44,191 nt of DNA from the NCBI GenBank assembly GCA_043421945.1, contig JBHOGO010000033.1:1-44191 (forward strand), given 5' to 3'. Positions within the stretch are counted from its first letter, which is position 1. Every line of letters begins with the position of its first letter. The position numbers and the translations under genes were made by a program. The notes beneath the pieces were generated by a model. It did not search any database, was not told the origin of the DNA, and saw nothing but the letters and a program-made list of their open reading frames with translations. Source of the DNA: Thaumasiovibrio sp043421945 (GTDB lineage: Bacteria; Pseudomonadota; Gammaproteobacteria; Enterobacterales; Vibrionaceae). Of this stretch, positions 24,661-34,438 are shown one piece after another.

Positions 24661-26469
24661 TCAAGACTTCAGCGAACAAGCGAGGTATTTTCTCCAACTT
24701 CCGTAGGACGTAATATCGGTAGCACCTTCTAGCCCTATGGATTCACATATAAAGCCTTTCACCCACTCACCTGACGCAATTTCAACACTCCCTAGCCCCA
24801 GAGGGTGGGGAATTTGAACCAGTAAAGCGCCAAGCTTTTGCACAGGTACTCGCCAGATTTCAACGTCGATAGACTTACCCTGCTGAGGACTACGCACCAA
24901 CCCAGGTCTTAATGGTGGGCCACCAGCGAGACAATACAACGCGTAGTTTTCTGATGTCGTCGTCCGTTGCTTAAAATTAGCACCCAGCTCAATGAGCTGA
25001 TGATTAAGCGCAAGATCTCGCATGTGAGCACCACACACTAACAAGTCAACGCACTCTGAATTATCCAGCTCTTTTTCTGTCGCACCGAGCGGTAGGCTCA
25101 TTAGAGCTTGCCACTCACTCGCAAGATAGAGCAGCTGTTGATCTTCAAATGCAGGCGCAAACATCGTCACACCAAATGGTAAACCGATGTCCGTAAAACC
25201 TGCAGGCATGGCAATGGCGCTATAATCCAACAAATTCATGAAGTTGGTGTAGTAACCCAAGTTAGAGTTTAAGGTGATAGGATCAGCTTCAACCTCATTA
25301 ATCTTATAAATCGTACCTGTTGTCGGGGTCAACACCACATCGACTTCATCCATCAATCGATCACACTGCACCTTATACTCTTGTAATTGATACATCGCTT
25401 TGAAGGTATCTGCGGCAGAAAAATCTCTCGCACCACCGATAATACTCTGAATTACCTCAAGGCATTGTTCAGCATCACTCTCGAAAAAAGCTTCTATCGC
25501 CGCATATCGTTCAGCAACCCAAGGACCTTGATAGAGTAATTTAGCCGCTTCTATGAAAGGTCCGAGGTTAAATGGAATCACCTCCGCTCCCATTGACTCC
25601 AAACGCGCGACGGCTTGAGCATAAAGCTTTCGATACTCTTCATTACCGAAGAACATCAAATGCTCTTCAGTTGGAATACCTACTTTTAGCGCGGAGAATG
25701 GCTTATTCACCCCTATGACCGAGTCATCATAAGCGTGACGAGCAAAGCAATCTTGCTCATCGTAACGAGCGCCAATTTGATACAGCAACGCAAGCTCATC
25801 GGCACTCTTAGCCATAAACGTGACACAATCAAGACTTCGACAAGCGGGCACAACACCACGACAGCTAACAAGCCCTTTCGTTGCTTTCAAGCCATAGAGA
25901 TTATTGAATGCTGCGGGGACACGGCCTGAACCTGCGGTATCCGTTCCTAGGGAGAAATAAACTTGATTACTGGCGACTGAAACCGCACTCCCAGAACTCG
26001 AACCTCCCGAAATATACTCAGGATCAATGCTATTTTTGACGGAACCCCAAGGATTTCTCGTACCCACTAACCCAGTAGCAAACTGATCAAGACTGGTTTT
26101 ACCTAACGGAACAGCCCCCGCTTTAATCAACAGCTCTACCACATAGGCAGACTCTGTCGGTTGATAGCGATAGGCATCACAACCTGCAGTTGTTTCTAGA
26201 CCTTCCAGGTCAATGTTATCTTTGATAGCAAACGGGACACCATAAAGTGGTAATTGACGGCTATCTTGCTCAGCTAACTTATTTAAATACGTATCTAGCT
26301 GGTCATCAGAAATCAATGAAATCCATGAGTTGGTCGCATCATTTCGAGCTTGCTCAAGCTTACTACGCAAAAACACACCAGGGGTTAACGCCTCTTTTCG
26401 ATATGCTTCCACTAAAGCTTGAATAGTCATTGGTTGAAGTTGTTCATTTACAGCCGGTGTAGTCATCAT
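24661..26469 (-). CDS. atzF: Allophanate hydrolase
   Basis: 602 residues. N-terminal amidase domain with the Ser-cisSer-Lys triad: Lys83 ('FAIKDNIDLEG'), Ser157 ('SGGSSSGSA') and Ser181 ('GTDTAGSGRVPAAF'). The last 150 residues form the C-terminal domain found in AtzF/DUR1 proteins. It hydrolyses allophanate to ammonium and carbon dioxide, the last step of the pathway encoded by this operon. It begins 17 bases after the carboxylase stop and is the last gene before the terminator. Confidence 0.93.
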   Translation of the reverse strand: MMTTPAVNEQLQPMTIQALVEAYRKEALTPGVFLRSKLEQARNDATNSWISLISDDQLDTYLNKLAEQDSRQLPLYGVPFAIKDNIDLEGLETTAGCDAYRYQPTESAYVVELLIKAGAVPLGKTSLDQFATGLVGTRNPWGSVKNSIDPEYISGGSSSGSAVSVASNQVYFSLGTDTAGSGRVPAAFNNLYGLKATKGLVSCRGVVPACRSLDCVTFMAKSADELALLYQIGARYDEQDCFARHAYDDSVIGVNKPFSALKVGIPTEEHLMFFGNEEYRKLYAQAVARLESMGAEVIPFNLGPFIEAAKLLYQGPWVAERYAAIEAFFESDAEQCLEVIQSIIGGARDFSAADTFKAMYQLQEYKVQCDRLMDEVDVVLTPTTGTIYKINEVEADPITLNSNLGYYTNFMNLLDYSAIAMPAGFTDIGLPFGVTMFAPAFEDQQLLYLASEWQALMSLPLGATEKELDNSECVDLLVCGAHMRDLALNHQLIELGANFKQRTTTSENYALYCLAGGPPLRPGLVRSPQQGKSIDVEIWRVPVQKLGALLVQIPHPLGLGSVEIASGEWVKGFICESIGLEGATDITSYGSWRKYLACSLKS

Positions 26470-26486
26470 CTCTGTCCTTCACATCA

Positions 26487-29400
26487 TTACACTTCACAAG
26501 TATTCACAACAAGTAGCGGCTCACCTGCATGTACCTGTGCACCTGCATCATGGCAAATGGAATCAATGACACCTGACACACTTGCCGTCACTTCAAGTTC
26601 CATTTTCATTGCCTCTAAAATCATTACCACGTCGTTCTCTTTAACCATTTGCCCTGGCTCAACCAGAACCTGCCAAATATTACCTGCGACATGGCTCTCT
26701 ATGGCTTCTTGACCATCCCTTAGCGCTGTTTGAACGGACGTTTGATCGATTTCAGTCGCGACAAAATTGGCTTCCCCTGTCTCCTCCCAACGCTGGCGTT
26801 CTTCTTCAAATGCGGTTTGTTGGCGGGTCTTACATGTTTTTATCTCATCAGCATGTTCATCGATTAGTGCTTGATAGTCAGCCAATGAAAACGTTGTCTC
26901 TTCAATCTTTACTGGATAGTTCCCCAGCGGATGATTCTCACGAATGTCCAATAGTGCTTCGGCACTCACTTCATAAAACTTGATTTGGTCAAAGAATCGA
27001 AGAAGCCAAGGTTTGCTAAACGCTTCGGTTTGACGATAGCGATTCCACATTTGCAGAGTACGGCCGACAAACTGGTATCCTCCCGGCCCTTCCATGCCAT
27101 AGACACACATATAAGCGCCGCCGATACCCACGGCATTTTCAGGCGTCCATGTACGCGCAGGGTTATACTTTGTTGTCACCAAACGATGGCGAGGGTCCAT
27201 GGGTGTGGCTACCGGCGCACCAAGATAAACATCCCCAAGCCCCATTACCAAGTAATTGGCGTCGAAGACAATCTTTTTAACGTCTTCCACTGAATCTAAG
27301 CCATTAATACGACGAATAAACTCAATATTGTCAGGGCACCACGGTGCACCTTTACGAACAACTTCATCGTATTTTCGAATCGCTAAGCGTGTGGCTTCAT
27401 CATCCCAAGAAAGCGGTAGATGTACGACACGAGCTGGCACGGTTAACTCATCAATATTATCTAACTCCGATTCAATCACTTCTAATTCATCCAGTAATTG
27501 CTCACGAGGAAGTATAAGATTGTCATAGTGAATTTGTAGCGAACGTATCCCTGGCGTAAGCTCCTCAACACCATACAATTGCTTTTGCTGTAATTTAAGC
27601 ATCAACGCATGAACACGAAAACGTAAGCGGATATCTAACACTTGTGGACCGTACTCCACCAATAGATAGTCTTCACCACTCGGGCGATAAACCACTTGTT
27701 CTCCAAAGCGTGTTGCTGGAATCGTTTTTATTACTGGGGAGGATAGCGTGGCAACAGGAAGCGCTAACTCAGTCACCTCACCAGTTGGAATTTGCGCGAG
27801 TTGAAGACGTTCTGCCTCTTCGGCATCCTCTATCGATACGGGAATAAAGCGAATCTTATCGCCCGCTTTGAGTTGCCCCATCTTCCAAAGATCGGCCTTA
27901 ATGATTGTCGCAGGGCATACAAAGCCACCAAGACTCGGACCATCGGGTCCCAAAATAACAGGCATGTCGCCAGTAAAATCAATCGTGCCAACCGCATAGG
28001 CATTATCATGAATATTCGATGGATGTAACCCTGCCTCTCCACCATCAATACGCGCCCAATTTGGCTTAGGACCAATGAGACGAACCCCCGTTCGACTTGA
28101 ATTAAAATGCACCTTCCAATCCGCTTCAAAGAAGGCATCTATATCCTGTTGGGTGAAGAAATCGGGTGCACCATGCGGACCATAAATGACACGGATCTCC
28201 CACTCTCCATTGAAGGAGGGTTGAACAATCGCATCGACTGCACGCTCAATACCTTGTTGGCCAGCCTTTTGTTTGTCTATCGATTGCTTACCTGCCGACG
28301 GCTTGTCTTTGTTAATGTGAAGTACATCACCCGCACATAAGGCACGACCTGCATGACCGCCAAATTGACCCAATGTAAACGTCGAGCGGCTCCCTAAATA
28401 TTCTGGACAATCGATACCTCCCAATACCGCAAGGTAAGTTCTAGCACCATTAGTGATCGTCCCTAACTTAAGCGTTTGGCCCGCCTCAACGGCAACAATC
28501 TCTCCCACTGAAAGTGGATGCCCGTCAAGTGACGCTTGAATGTCAGCGCCTGTTAGCGCGATAGAGGTTGCCTGATTAAAGCGAAGCGTCGGACCGGAGA
28601 TGATAATCTCTAAACCTGCACATGATTCATCATTTCCTAATAAGAAATTTGCCAAACGGAAACTGAGTGAATCCATTGGTCCCGATGGTGGAACACCGAT
28701 ATCCCAATACCCTTTTCGAGCTGGGTAATCTTGAATTGTTGTCTGGGTACCACCGCTAATCACATCAAAGGTATTCGGCTTAAACACAAAATGATTAAGA
28801 GATTGGGTCAGCACTTCACCTTGTTGTACTAATTCACTGCTTAATAGCTGGCTAAGATAATGCTTATTATGCTCAATCCCATAGATAACGCTGCTGTCTA
28901 GCGCTTGTTTAAGCTCTGACAACGCTGTTGCGCGATCTTGCGCATGCACAATAACTTTCGCTAGCATCGGGTCAAAGAATGGAGAAACTTCTACACCTGC
29001 CTCTATCCAATGCTCGATACGTAAATTGTCTTGCTCTGCCCATGCAACATGACTCAATAGCCCTGCGCAAGGTTGAAAATTCTTATTGGCATCTTCAGCA
29101 TATAACCGAACTTGAATAGCATGCCCTTTCGGTTTCAAATCTGCTTCAAGACGCGGTAGATCAAGCACTTCTGCACCTTGGTGAATCATCCATTCGACGA
29201 GGTCAACGCCGAAAACTTCTTCGGTGACTCCGTGCTCTACCTGCAAACGGGTATTCACCTCTAGAAAGTAAAACGCTTGTGCTTGCTGGTCGAGAACAAA
29301 CTCGACAGTACCCGCATTTCGATATTTGACCTCTTGCGCCAAACGAATCGCTGTTTCTTGTAGAGCCTTTCGAGTCTCATCGCTTAAATGGGGGGCGGGA

Positions 29401-30122
29401 GTCTCTTCAATCACTTTTTGATTTCGGCGCTGAGCAGAGCAGTCACGTTCACCTAAAGCAACCACATGCCCTTTGCCATCTCCAAAAATCTGCACTTCAA
29501 TATGGCGAGCTTGCTGAATGAATTTCTCAATGAAAACACCGCTGTTACTGAAGTTGTTCTCGCTTAAGCGCTTAACACTATCAAACGCTTCTGATAGCTC
29601 ATTAGCAGAGGAGCAACACTGCATGCCAATACCACCACCACCCGCGGTACTTTTGAGCATCACGGGATAGCCAATGCGTTCAGCTTCTTCCAATGCTTCT
29701 TGCTCATCCTTAAGTAGTTCAGTACCCGGTAATAAGGGAACACTAGCGAGCGTTGCAATTTGACGAGCTGAGTGTTTCAAACCAAATGAACGCATTTGTT
29801 CCGCCGTTGGGCCTAGGAACACTAACCCTTCTTTTTCACAGCGTTCAACAAATTCTGGGTTTTCACTTAGAAAGCCATACCCTGGATGGATAGCCTCAGC
29901 ACCCGATGATTTTGCGAGTGCGATGATTTTATCTTGGTCGAGATACGTGTCCGACGCAGCGCCTTTTCCAAGTGAAAATGCTTGATCAGCATCGATAACA
30001 TGCAAACTTTGAGAATCTGCCTCGCTGTATACTGCGATACTTCCAATATTGAGTTGCTTTAAAGTGCGGATAATTCGGCAGGCAATTGCGCCTCGGTTAG
30101 CAATTAAGACCTTACTAAACAT
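26487..30122 (-). CDS. Biotin-dependent guanidine carboxylase ('urea carboxylase' family)
   Basis: 1211 residues in one chain. Biotin carboxylase domain at about 1-450 with the glycine-rich ATP loop 'GGGGIGMQCC'; carboxyltransferase with a KipA-like part ('TTIQDYPARKGYWDIGVPPS', near 460) and a KipI-like part ('YMCVYGMEGPGGYQFVGRTL', near 1015); biotin carrier at the end with 'EAMKME' (biotinylated Lys1173). Classical annotation is urea carboxylase. Two linked DUF1989 genes, the transporter and the guanidine riboswitch indicate the bacterial type that carboxylates guanidine. AGGGA 12 bases before the ATG is the ribosome site and directly follows a guanidine-II-like RNA element. The residue that separates urea from guanidine specificity was not checked. 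Confidence 0.9.
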   Translation of the reverse strand: MFSKVLIANRGAIACRIIRTLKQLNIGSIAVYSEADSQSLHVIDADQAFSLGKGAASDTYLDQDKIIALAKSSGAEAIHPGYGFLSENPEFVERCEKEGLVFLGPTAEQMRSFGLKHSARQIATLASVPLLPGTELLKDEQEALEEAERIGYPVMLKSTAGGGGIGMQCCSSANELSEAFDSVKRLSENNFSNSGVFIEKFIQQARHIEVQIFGDGKGHVVALGERDCSAQRRNQKVIEETPAPHLSDETRKALQETAIRLAQEVKYRNAGTVEFVLDQQAQAFYFLEVNTRLQVEHGVTEEVFGVDLVEWMIHQGAEVLDLPRLEADLKPKGHAIQVRLYAEDANKNFQPCAGLLSHVAWAEQDNLRIEHWIEAGVEVSPFFDPMLAKVIVHAQDRATALSELKQALDSSVIYGIEHNKHYLSQLLSSELVQQGEVLTQSLNHFVFKPNTFDVISGGTQTTIQDYPARKGYWDIGVPPSGPMDSLSFRLANFLLGNDESCAGLEIIISGPTLRFNQATSIALTGADIQASLDGHPLSVGEIVAVEAGQTLKLGTITNGARTYLAVLGGIDCPEYLGSRSTFTLGQFGGHAGRALCAGDVLHINKDKPSAGKQSIDKQKAGQQGIERAVDAIVQPSFNGEWEIRVIYGPHGAPDFFTQQDIDAFFEADWKVHFNSSRTGVRLIGPKPNWARIDGGEAGLHPSNIHDNAYAVGTIDFTGDMPVILGPDGPSLGGFVCPATIIKADLWKMGQLKAGDKIRFIPVSIEDAEEAERLQLAQIPTGEVTELALPVATLSSPVIKTIPATRFGEQVVYRPSGEDYLLVEYGPQVLDIRLRFRVHALMLKLQQKQLYGVEELTPGIRSLQIHYDNLILPREQLLDELEVIESELDNIDELTVPARVVHLPLSWDDEATRLAIRKYDEVVRKGAPWCPDNIEFIRRINGLDSVEDVKKIVFDANYLVMGLGDVYLGAPVATPMDPRHRLVTTKYNPARTWTPENAVGIGGAYMCVYGMEGPGGYQFVGRTLQMWNRYRQTEAFSKPWLLRFFDQIKFYEVSAEALLDIRENHPLGNYPVKIEETTFSLADYQALIDEHADEIKTCKTRQQTAFEEERQRWEETGEANFVATEIDQTSVQTALRDGQEAIESHVAGNIWQVLVEPGQMVKENDVVMILEAMKMELEVTASVSGVIDSICHDAGAQVHAGEPLLVVNTCEV

Positions 30123-30127
30123 AATTT

Positions 30128-30185
30128 CGTCCCTAAAATCCGGGGCGTCCCGGAAAAATAAAGAGCATCAAACAGGGTCGTCCCT
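30128..30185 (-). promoter_or_regulatory. Candidate guanidine-II (mini-ykkC) riboswitch before the carboxylase gene
   Basis: On the RNA strand two small hairpins occur in a row: AGGG-ACGA-CCCT (30185-30174) and TCCGGG-ACGC-CCCGGA (30154-30139), joined by 19 bases; the ribosome site AGGGACG (30134-30128) follows, five bases before the ATG. Guanidine-II riboswitches consist of two hairpins with ACGR loops placed just before a ribosome site and usually act on translation. The first loop fits exactly; the second has C in place of the purine. The CCC arm of hairpin 1 could also pair with the ribosome site. Confidence 0.65.
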
Positions 30186-30214
30186 TGCTCATTTTTACAG
30201 CGGTTTCGCTGGCT

Positions 30215-30853
30215 CTATTGCCAAACAATGACTTCAACAGGGGTGGGATTATAGGCATTGCAAGGGTTATTGAGCTGTGGGCAATTCGACATCAGTACAA
30301 TCGTATCCATGTGTGCTTTAAGCTCGACGTACTTTCCTGCACCACTAATACCGTCAGCAAAGGTGAGTCCACCTTCCGATGTAACAGGGACATTCATAAA
30401 AAAGTTAATATTATGGGTAATATCGCGCTTGGTCATACCAAACTGCTCGTTTTCAGCCACTGCCAACAACCAACTATCGCGGCAAGCATGCATACACTTT
30501 TTATCCACGGCATAACGAACGGTATTACTCTCTGTCGCACATGCGCCGCCAAGCGTATCGTGTCTGCCACAGGTATCCGCAACAATTTCCAACATCACAT
30601 TCCCAAGATCAGAAACGATCTCTGTTCCTGCGGTTAAATAGACATTACCCTGCTCACGAATGGTATCGATAGCGCTATAGCGCTCTGAAGGATCATTAGC
30701 ATTATAAAACAAGGTATCAGCCGCCTGATTACCCTCTAAATCCAAGATACGAATAGTTTGCCCCTTCTTTACTACCTTCATGTAGTAATCTCCTGCAGGT
30801 ACAACATCTCGATAAATGGCTTGATTTGGATCTAATTGGCTTTCTACAATCAT
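30215..30853 (-). CDS. DUF1989 protein, carboxyguanidine deiminase subunit (UAAP1-like)
   Basis: 212 residues from the ATG at 30853, preceded by AGGGAG; the longer frame to 30910 would overlap the previous gene. DUF1989 features: 'IRILDLEGNQAADTLFYNA', 'DTCGRHDTLGGACATESN' with Cys/His that may bind zinc, and 'NINFFMNVPVTSEGGLTF'. With its partner upstream it is expected to form CgdAB, which deiminates carboxyguanidine to allophanate and ammonia. Older names are 'urea carboxylase-associated protein' or 'urea amidolyase-associated protein'. The shorter of the pair is taken as UAAP1 from remembered family lengths. Confidence 0.85.
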   Translation of the reverse strand: MIVESQLDPNQAIYRDVVPAGDYYMKVVKKGQTIRILDLEGNQAADTLFYNANDPSERYSAIDTIREQGNVYLTAGTEIVSDLGNVMLEIVADTCGRHDTLGGACATESNTVRYAVDKKCMHACRDSWLLAVAENEQFGMTKRDITHNINFFMNVPVTSEGGLTFADGISGAGKYVELKAHMDTIVLMSNCPQLNNPCNAYNPTPVEVIVWQ

Positions 30854-30903
30854 TTTCAACTCCCTGACAGCTGTCACTAACAACTGTGAAAAAACAACAA
30901 CGA

Positions 30904-31668
30904 TTAACAACAGTGGTTAACAGCAGACGGTTCAACTCCCTGTTTCACCTTGGCGGCGTAACGACGGTTATTTTCAAACCCCCGCGTATTCTCTTCACGA
31001 TAATTAAGGCAAGCATCGCTCTCCACTATCGGCTCAGATTCAAATATCGAAATTTCTACAGGTTTATAAGGATAAGTTTCAGATGGGTTTAGTGGGTGAG
31101 GACAGGTTGTCATCACTACCAGCGTATCCATCTCAAAGCGCAACTCAATGCAGGCACCAGCGTTACTATGCTCAGAGGCATAAGACAAATTACCAACCTC
31201 ATCCGTTGATACTTTACTAAACAGGTTTAAGTTGGCTGCCAGATCGCGCTTCCCTAAACCATATTTTGCAACCTCAACTAACAAGGCATCGTAGCCATTT
31301 TGTTTCCATTGATTCCGCTCTGTTTGGTAGTCACGCTCACCCCATTTTTTTGCTACTTTGCTTTTATTCGCGACACCGCACACCGTATCAATCCATCCGG
31401 TATCATCACGAACAATCGAACAGAAAATTCGCCCCATATCTGAGTAAAGGCAGTTACCGGTTGATAGCTTGAACGTGTGCTGGCACTTAAGCGTGTCTGG
31501 TGCGTTATAGCGCTCTAATGGGTTAGTTGAATTATAAAAAAGGACACTGAGGTTTGCTCCGCCTTCTAGATCTTTAAATCTTACTGTACGTCCTTTGGGA
31601 ATCACCATTGACCAATGCGCTGCACCGGGTAGGGTGTCTGAAAAAATCACATCCTGTGTTGCTGACAT
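30904..31668 (-). CDS. DUF1989 protein, carboxyguanidine deiminase subunit (UAAP2-like)
   Basis: 254 residues from the ATG at 31668, which has AAGGA seven bases upstream; an in-frame TTG at 31686 would overlap the ATPase gene and is less likely. 'VRFKDLEGGANLSVLFYNST', 'DDTGWIDTVCGVANKS' and 'LAANLNLFSKVSTDEVGNLS' align with the partner protein, so the two arose by duplication. The His/Cys cluster 'CGRHDTLGGAC' of the partner is reduced here to a single Cys, which may mean only one subunit carries the metal. It follows the ATPase stop by 10 bases. Confidence 0.85.
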   Translation of the reverse strand: MSATQDVIFSDTLPGAAHWSMVIPKGRTVRFKDLEGGANLSVLFYNSTNPLERYNAPDTLKCQHTFKLSTGNCLYSDMGRIFCSIVRDDTGWIDTVCGVANKSKVAKKWGERDYQTERNQWKQNGYDALLVEVAKYGLGKRDLAANLNLFSKVSTDEVGNLSYASEHSNAGACIELRFEMDTLVVMTTCPHPLNPSETYPYKPVEISIFESEPIVESDACLNYREENTRGFENNRRYAAKVKQGVEPSAVNHCC

Positions 31669-31678
31669 ATTCAATTCC

Positions 31679-32464
31679 TTATGCAATATCTTTTAGAAAT
31701 AGTTCTGGTGCAGCTTGTTCACCACGCTCGGTAGGGATATCAAATGTCACCTGTGCACCAAACCTTTCAGGTGCTTGCTCATCATGGCGGGTATGGTCAA
31801 ACACCCAAAGTCGGTTCCCTAAATGAAACCCCTCACTGAGATCGTGTGTGATCATAAACACCGTTAGATTTTGCTCTTTCCATAGTGATTTCACCAAGAC
31901 ATGCATATCTTTTCTGATCCCAGGATCAAGTGCTCCAAAAGGTTCATCAAGGAGTAAGATCCTCGGCTTTTTGATCAACGCTTGGGCTATCGATAAGCGC
32001 TGTCTCATCCCACCAGAAAGCTCATGCGGGTATTTGTCTTGCGCAGGAAGCAGCCCGACTTGTTCCAACATGGCGAGAGCTTGTGTTTTTGCCTGCTGTT
32101 TTTTTTCACCGAACAGCCGGCCGAAAAACGAACTGGCGATGCCATTGGTTTCGAATTCGAAGCCCAACATGACGTTCTCTAGTGCCGTCAAATGTGGAAA
32201 TACTGAGTATTTTTGAAAAACAATACCGCGCTCTACACTGGGCTCTTGAGCCAACGGTTTACCATCGAGGAGAATATCACCACTCGAAGGCGCTTCCGTG
32301 CCGAGGAGCATATTGAGGAAAGTGGTTTTACCACAGCCCGACGCTCCAACAATACTGACGAAGTCCCCTTCATTAACCACAAGGCTAAGGCGTTCAAGGA
32401 CAATATTGTCACCGTATTCTTTCCATAACTGTTTAACTTCGATAATAGGTTGCGGCTTAGCCAT
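31679..32464 (-). CDS. ABC transporter ATP-binding protein (guanidine/urea type, TauB-like)
   Basis: 261 residues. Walker A 'GASGCGKTT', signature 'LSGGMRQRLSIAQAL', Walker B 'ILLLDEPFGALD', His loop 'ITHDLSEGF'. The group includes nitrate, taurine and aliphatic sulfonate importers. Its start overlaps the permease stop by eight bases. In guanidine carboxylase operons this importer is assumed to bring in guanidine or a related compound. Confidence 0.92.
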   Translation of the reverse strand: MAKPQPIIEVKQLWKEYGDNIVLERLSLVVNEGDFVSIVGASGCGKTTFLNMLLGTEAPSSGDILLDGKPLAQEPSVERGIVFQKYSVFPHLTALENVMLGFEFETNGIASSFFGRLFGEKKQQAKTQALAMLEQVGLLPAQDKYPHELSGGMRQRLSIAQALIKKPRILLLDEPFGALDPGIRKDMHVLVKSLWKEQNLTVFMITHDLSEGFHLGNRLWVFDHTRHDEQAPERFGAQVTFDIPTERGEQAAPELFLKDIA

Positions 32465-33287
32465 TATTATCTCCCTGCATTTGGTGATACCAAGGGCTCA
32501 ACTTCTTCGATGCTAACCGTAACAACCAGTCCATGCTGTACGCCAATACTGTGATCCATAATACGTATGGCAGAATCACGTCCATTGATAGGTAACGACG
32601 TACAAGGAAAATGCGATAGCCCAACCCTTCTGTTGCAACGATGGCTTCTGCTGCAATCAAGAACAGCCAAGCACTACCTAGCGTAAGACGCACTGCCTCA
32701 ATCAGCTTTGGCATGATTTGCGGCAAAATAACACGAACGACAATTTGCCAACTATTACCGCCTAGAGTTTGCGCTTTAATTAACTGCTCATCAGGTAAGC
32801 TCTGCACTCGCAGCTGAATATCACGAATGATAACGGGACAGATCCCCATCACAATGAGCACCACTTTAGAGAGTTCACCTACACCGAAGGAGATAAATAG
32901 AATCGGTAATATCGCCATCGGAGGGATTAATGAGATTGCGGTAATGACTGGTGTCAGTGACGAGCGAACCAAGGGAATAATCCCAGTAGCGATTCCTAGT
33001 GAAAGTCCCAGCAATGCACTGACCCCTATCCCCCACCCCAAACGAGTAAGGCTGGCGAAGGTATCTGTCCACAGCAAGTATTCACCCGTTCGCTTACTTG
33101 GAGTAAATGCCATTCTGTCGATAGCGTCTGCAAAGCTACTAAATGCGGGTAGAAGCTTGTCTGCAGAATTCGCCGCTAATCGGGCATCCGACGCCACCAA
33201 ATAGACAACAATTAAAATGATAAAGGGCATTAAACCCAACATCATGCTGCCATGCCGCGATGCATGGCGATTAATCACTTTGGTCAT
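32457..33287 (-). CDS. ABC transporter permease (guanidine/urea type, TauC/SsuC-like)
   Basis: 276 residues with about six membrane segments; the EAA-like loop is 'IKAQTLGGNSWQIVVRVILP' (near residue 180). It follows the binding-protein gene after 33 bases and overlaps the ATPase gene, so one transcript is expected. Confidence 0.92.
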   Translation of the reverse strand: MTKVINRHASRHGSMMLGLMPFIILIVVYLVASDARLAANSADKLLPAFSSFADAIDRMAFTPSKRTGEYLLWTDTFASLTRLGWGIGVSALLGLSLGIATGIIPLVRSSLTPVITAISLIPPMAILPILFISFGVGELSKVVLIVMGICPVIIRDIQLRVQSLPDEQLIKAQTLGGNSWQIVVRVILPQIMPKLIEAVRLTLGSAWLFLIAAEAIVATEGLGYRIFLVRRYLSMDVILPYVLWITVLAYSMDWLLRLASKKLSPWYHQMQGDNNG

Positions 33288-33320
33288 AACAACTCCATTT
33301 CCTTAGATTTACAACGATGG

Positions 33321-34394
33321 TTACAGCTTGTCTTCTGCTGCCATCTGCATGTATTCAGAGGTAAAACGAAGTTTGATATTACTCGGGTCACCGTAAACGC
33401 CCGAAGGAGTCTCAATGCCAATAAAGCCAGCATCCGGCGCGCCATCACCTAACAAGCCATGCTCAAAAGAGAACTCACTCACCTTCTGCATCGTGGTTGC
33501 CAATTGCGGGCTAGTCGTAAAGGTGACTGCGTCATTTGGGGAGTAAAACATGTTGGTCGCTTTAAGCTGCGATTTATAGCCTTCAAGGTCTGTGCCGGAT
33601 GATAATGCCATGTAAGATTTGGCTTCATCCCCTTGTGATGACGACTGCATGATAGACATGATTTCATACCATGCACCGGTTAAGGCTTTACCTAACGCAG
33701 GGTGTTCTTGCAAAGTCTCGGTATTCACTACCAGCAAATCGATAATTTCACCGGGGATGTGAGAAGAGTTAAAAACAAATGAGGTATCTGGCTGAGCAGT
33801 AATTTCAGTCAACAATGGATTCCAAGTCACGACAGAAGTCACATCATTGGTACTAAATGCCGCTACCAGATCGGCATCGGAAGTATTCACCACTTTGACG
33901 TCTCGTTCACTAAGACCAACGCTTTCTAACGCGCGCGCCATCAGGTAGTGAGAGACACTAAGCTCAACCAAGTTGATGTTTTGCCCTTTAAGGTCTTCTA
34001 ATCCTTTATTGCCCTTCAGCACAATACCATCATTGCCATTCGAGAAATCACCAACAACTAAGGCGGTAGAGTCTACGCCACTCGCTGCTGGAATCGTTAG
34101 GGCATCCATATTGGTCATCACTGTGGCATCAAACTGACCCGTCGTAAATTGGTTAATTGACTCGATATAATCATTCACTTGGATGACATCTATCTCGATG
34201 TCGTATTTATCTGCCCATTTATCAAGAATGCCAGAGTGATCAGCGTAGTCCCATGGCATCCAACCAACATAAATAGACCAAGCTAACGTGAATTGTTGTT
34301 TTTCGGCAGCAAGTGCTGCTGGGGGAAAAGCAGAAGTGAGTAAGCTGGTACCGACAGCCATTGCAAGTAGACTTTTATTGATTTGAGCTTTCAT
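33321..34394 (-). CDS. ABC transporter substrate-binding protein (guanidine/urea type, NMT1/TauA-like)
   Basis: 357 residues from the ATG at 34394, preceded by GGAGGAG; the ATG at 34409 lies within the ribosome site and is rejected. Signal peptide with cleavage near 'AALAA' (about residue 30). 'YVGWMPWDYADHSGILDKWA' and 'DIEIDVIQVNDYIESINQFT' match the binding proteins found beside UAAP genes, annotated as putative urea-binding proteins. First gene of the operon, directly below the guanidine-I riboswitch, which makes guanidine the best guess for ligand. Confidence 0.9.
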   Translation of the reverse strand: MKAQINKSLLAMAVGTSLLTSAFPPAALAAEKQQFTLAWSIYVGWMPWDYADHSGILDKWADKYDIEIDVIQVNDYIESINQFTTGQFDATVMTNMDALTIPAASGVDSTALVVGDFSNGNDGIVLKGNKGLEDLKGQNINLVELSVSHYLMARALESVGLSERDVKVVNTSDADLVAAFSTNDVTSVVTWNPLLTEITAQPDTSFVFNSSHIPGEIIDLLVVNTETLQEHPALGKALTGAWYEIMSIMQSSSQGDEAKSYMALSSGTDLEGYKSQLKATNMFYSPNDAVTFTTSPQLATTMQKVSEFSFEHGLLGDGAPDAGFIGIETPSGVYGDPSNIKLRFTSEYMQMAAEDKL

Positions 34395-34438
34395 TGGAAT
34401 CTCCTCCATGAGTCACTGAAAAATTGCACAAGAGACAT

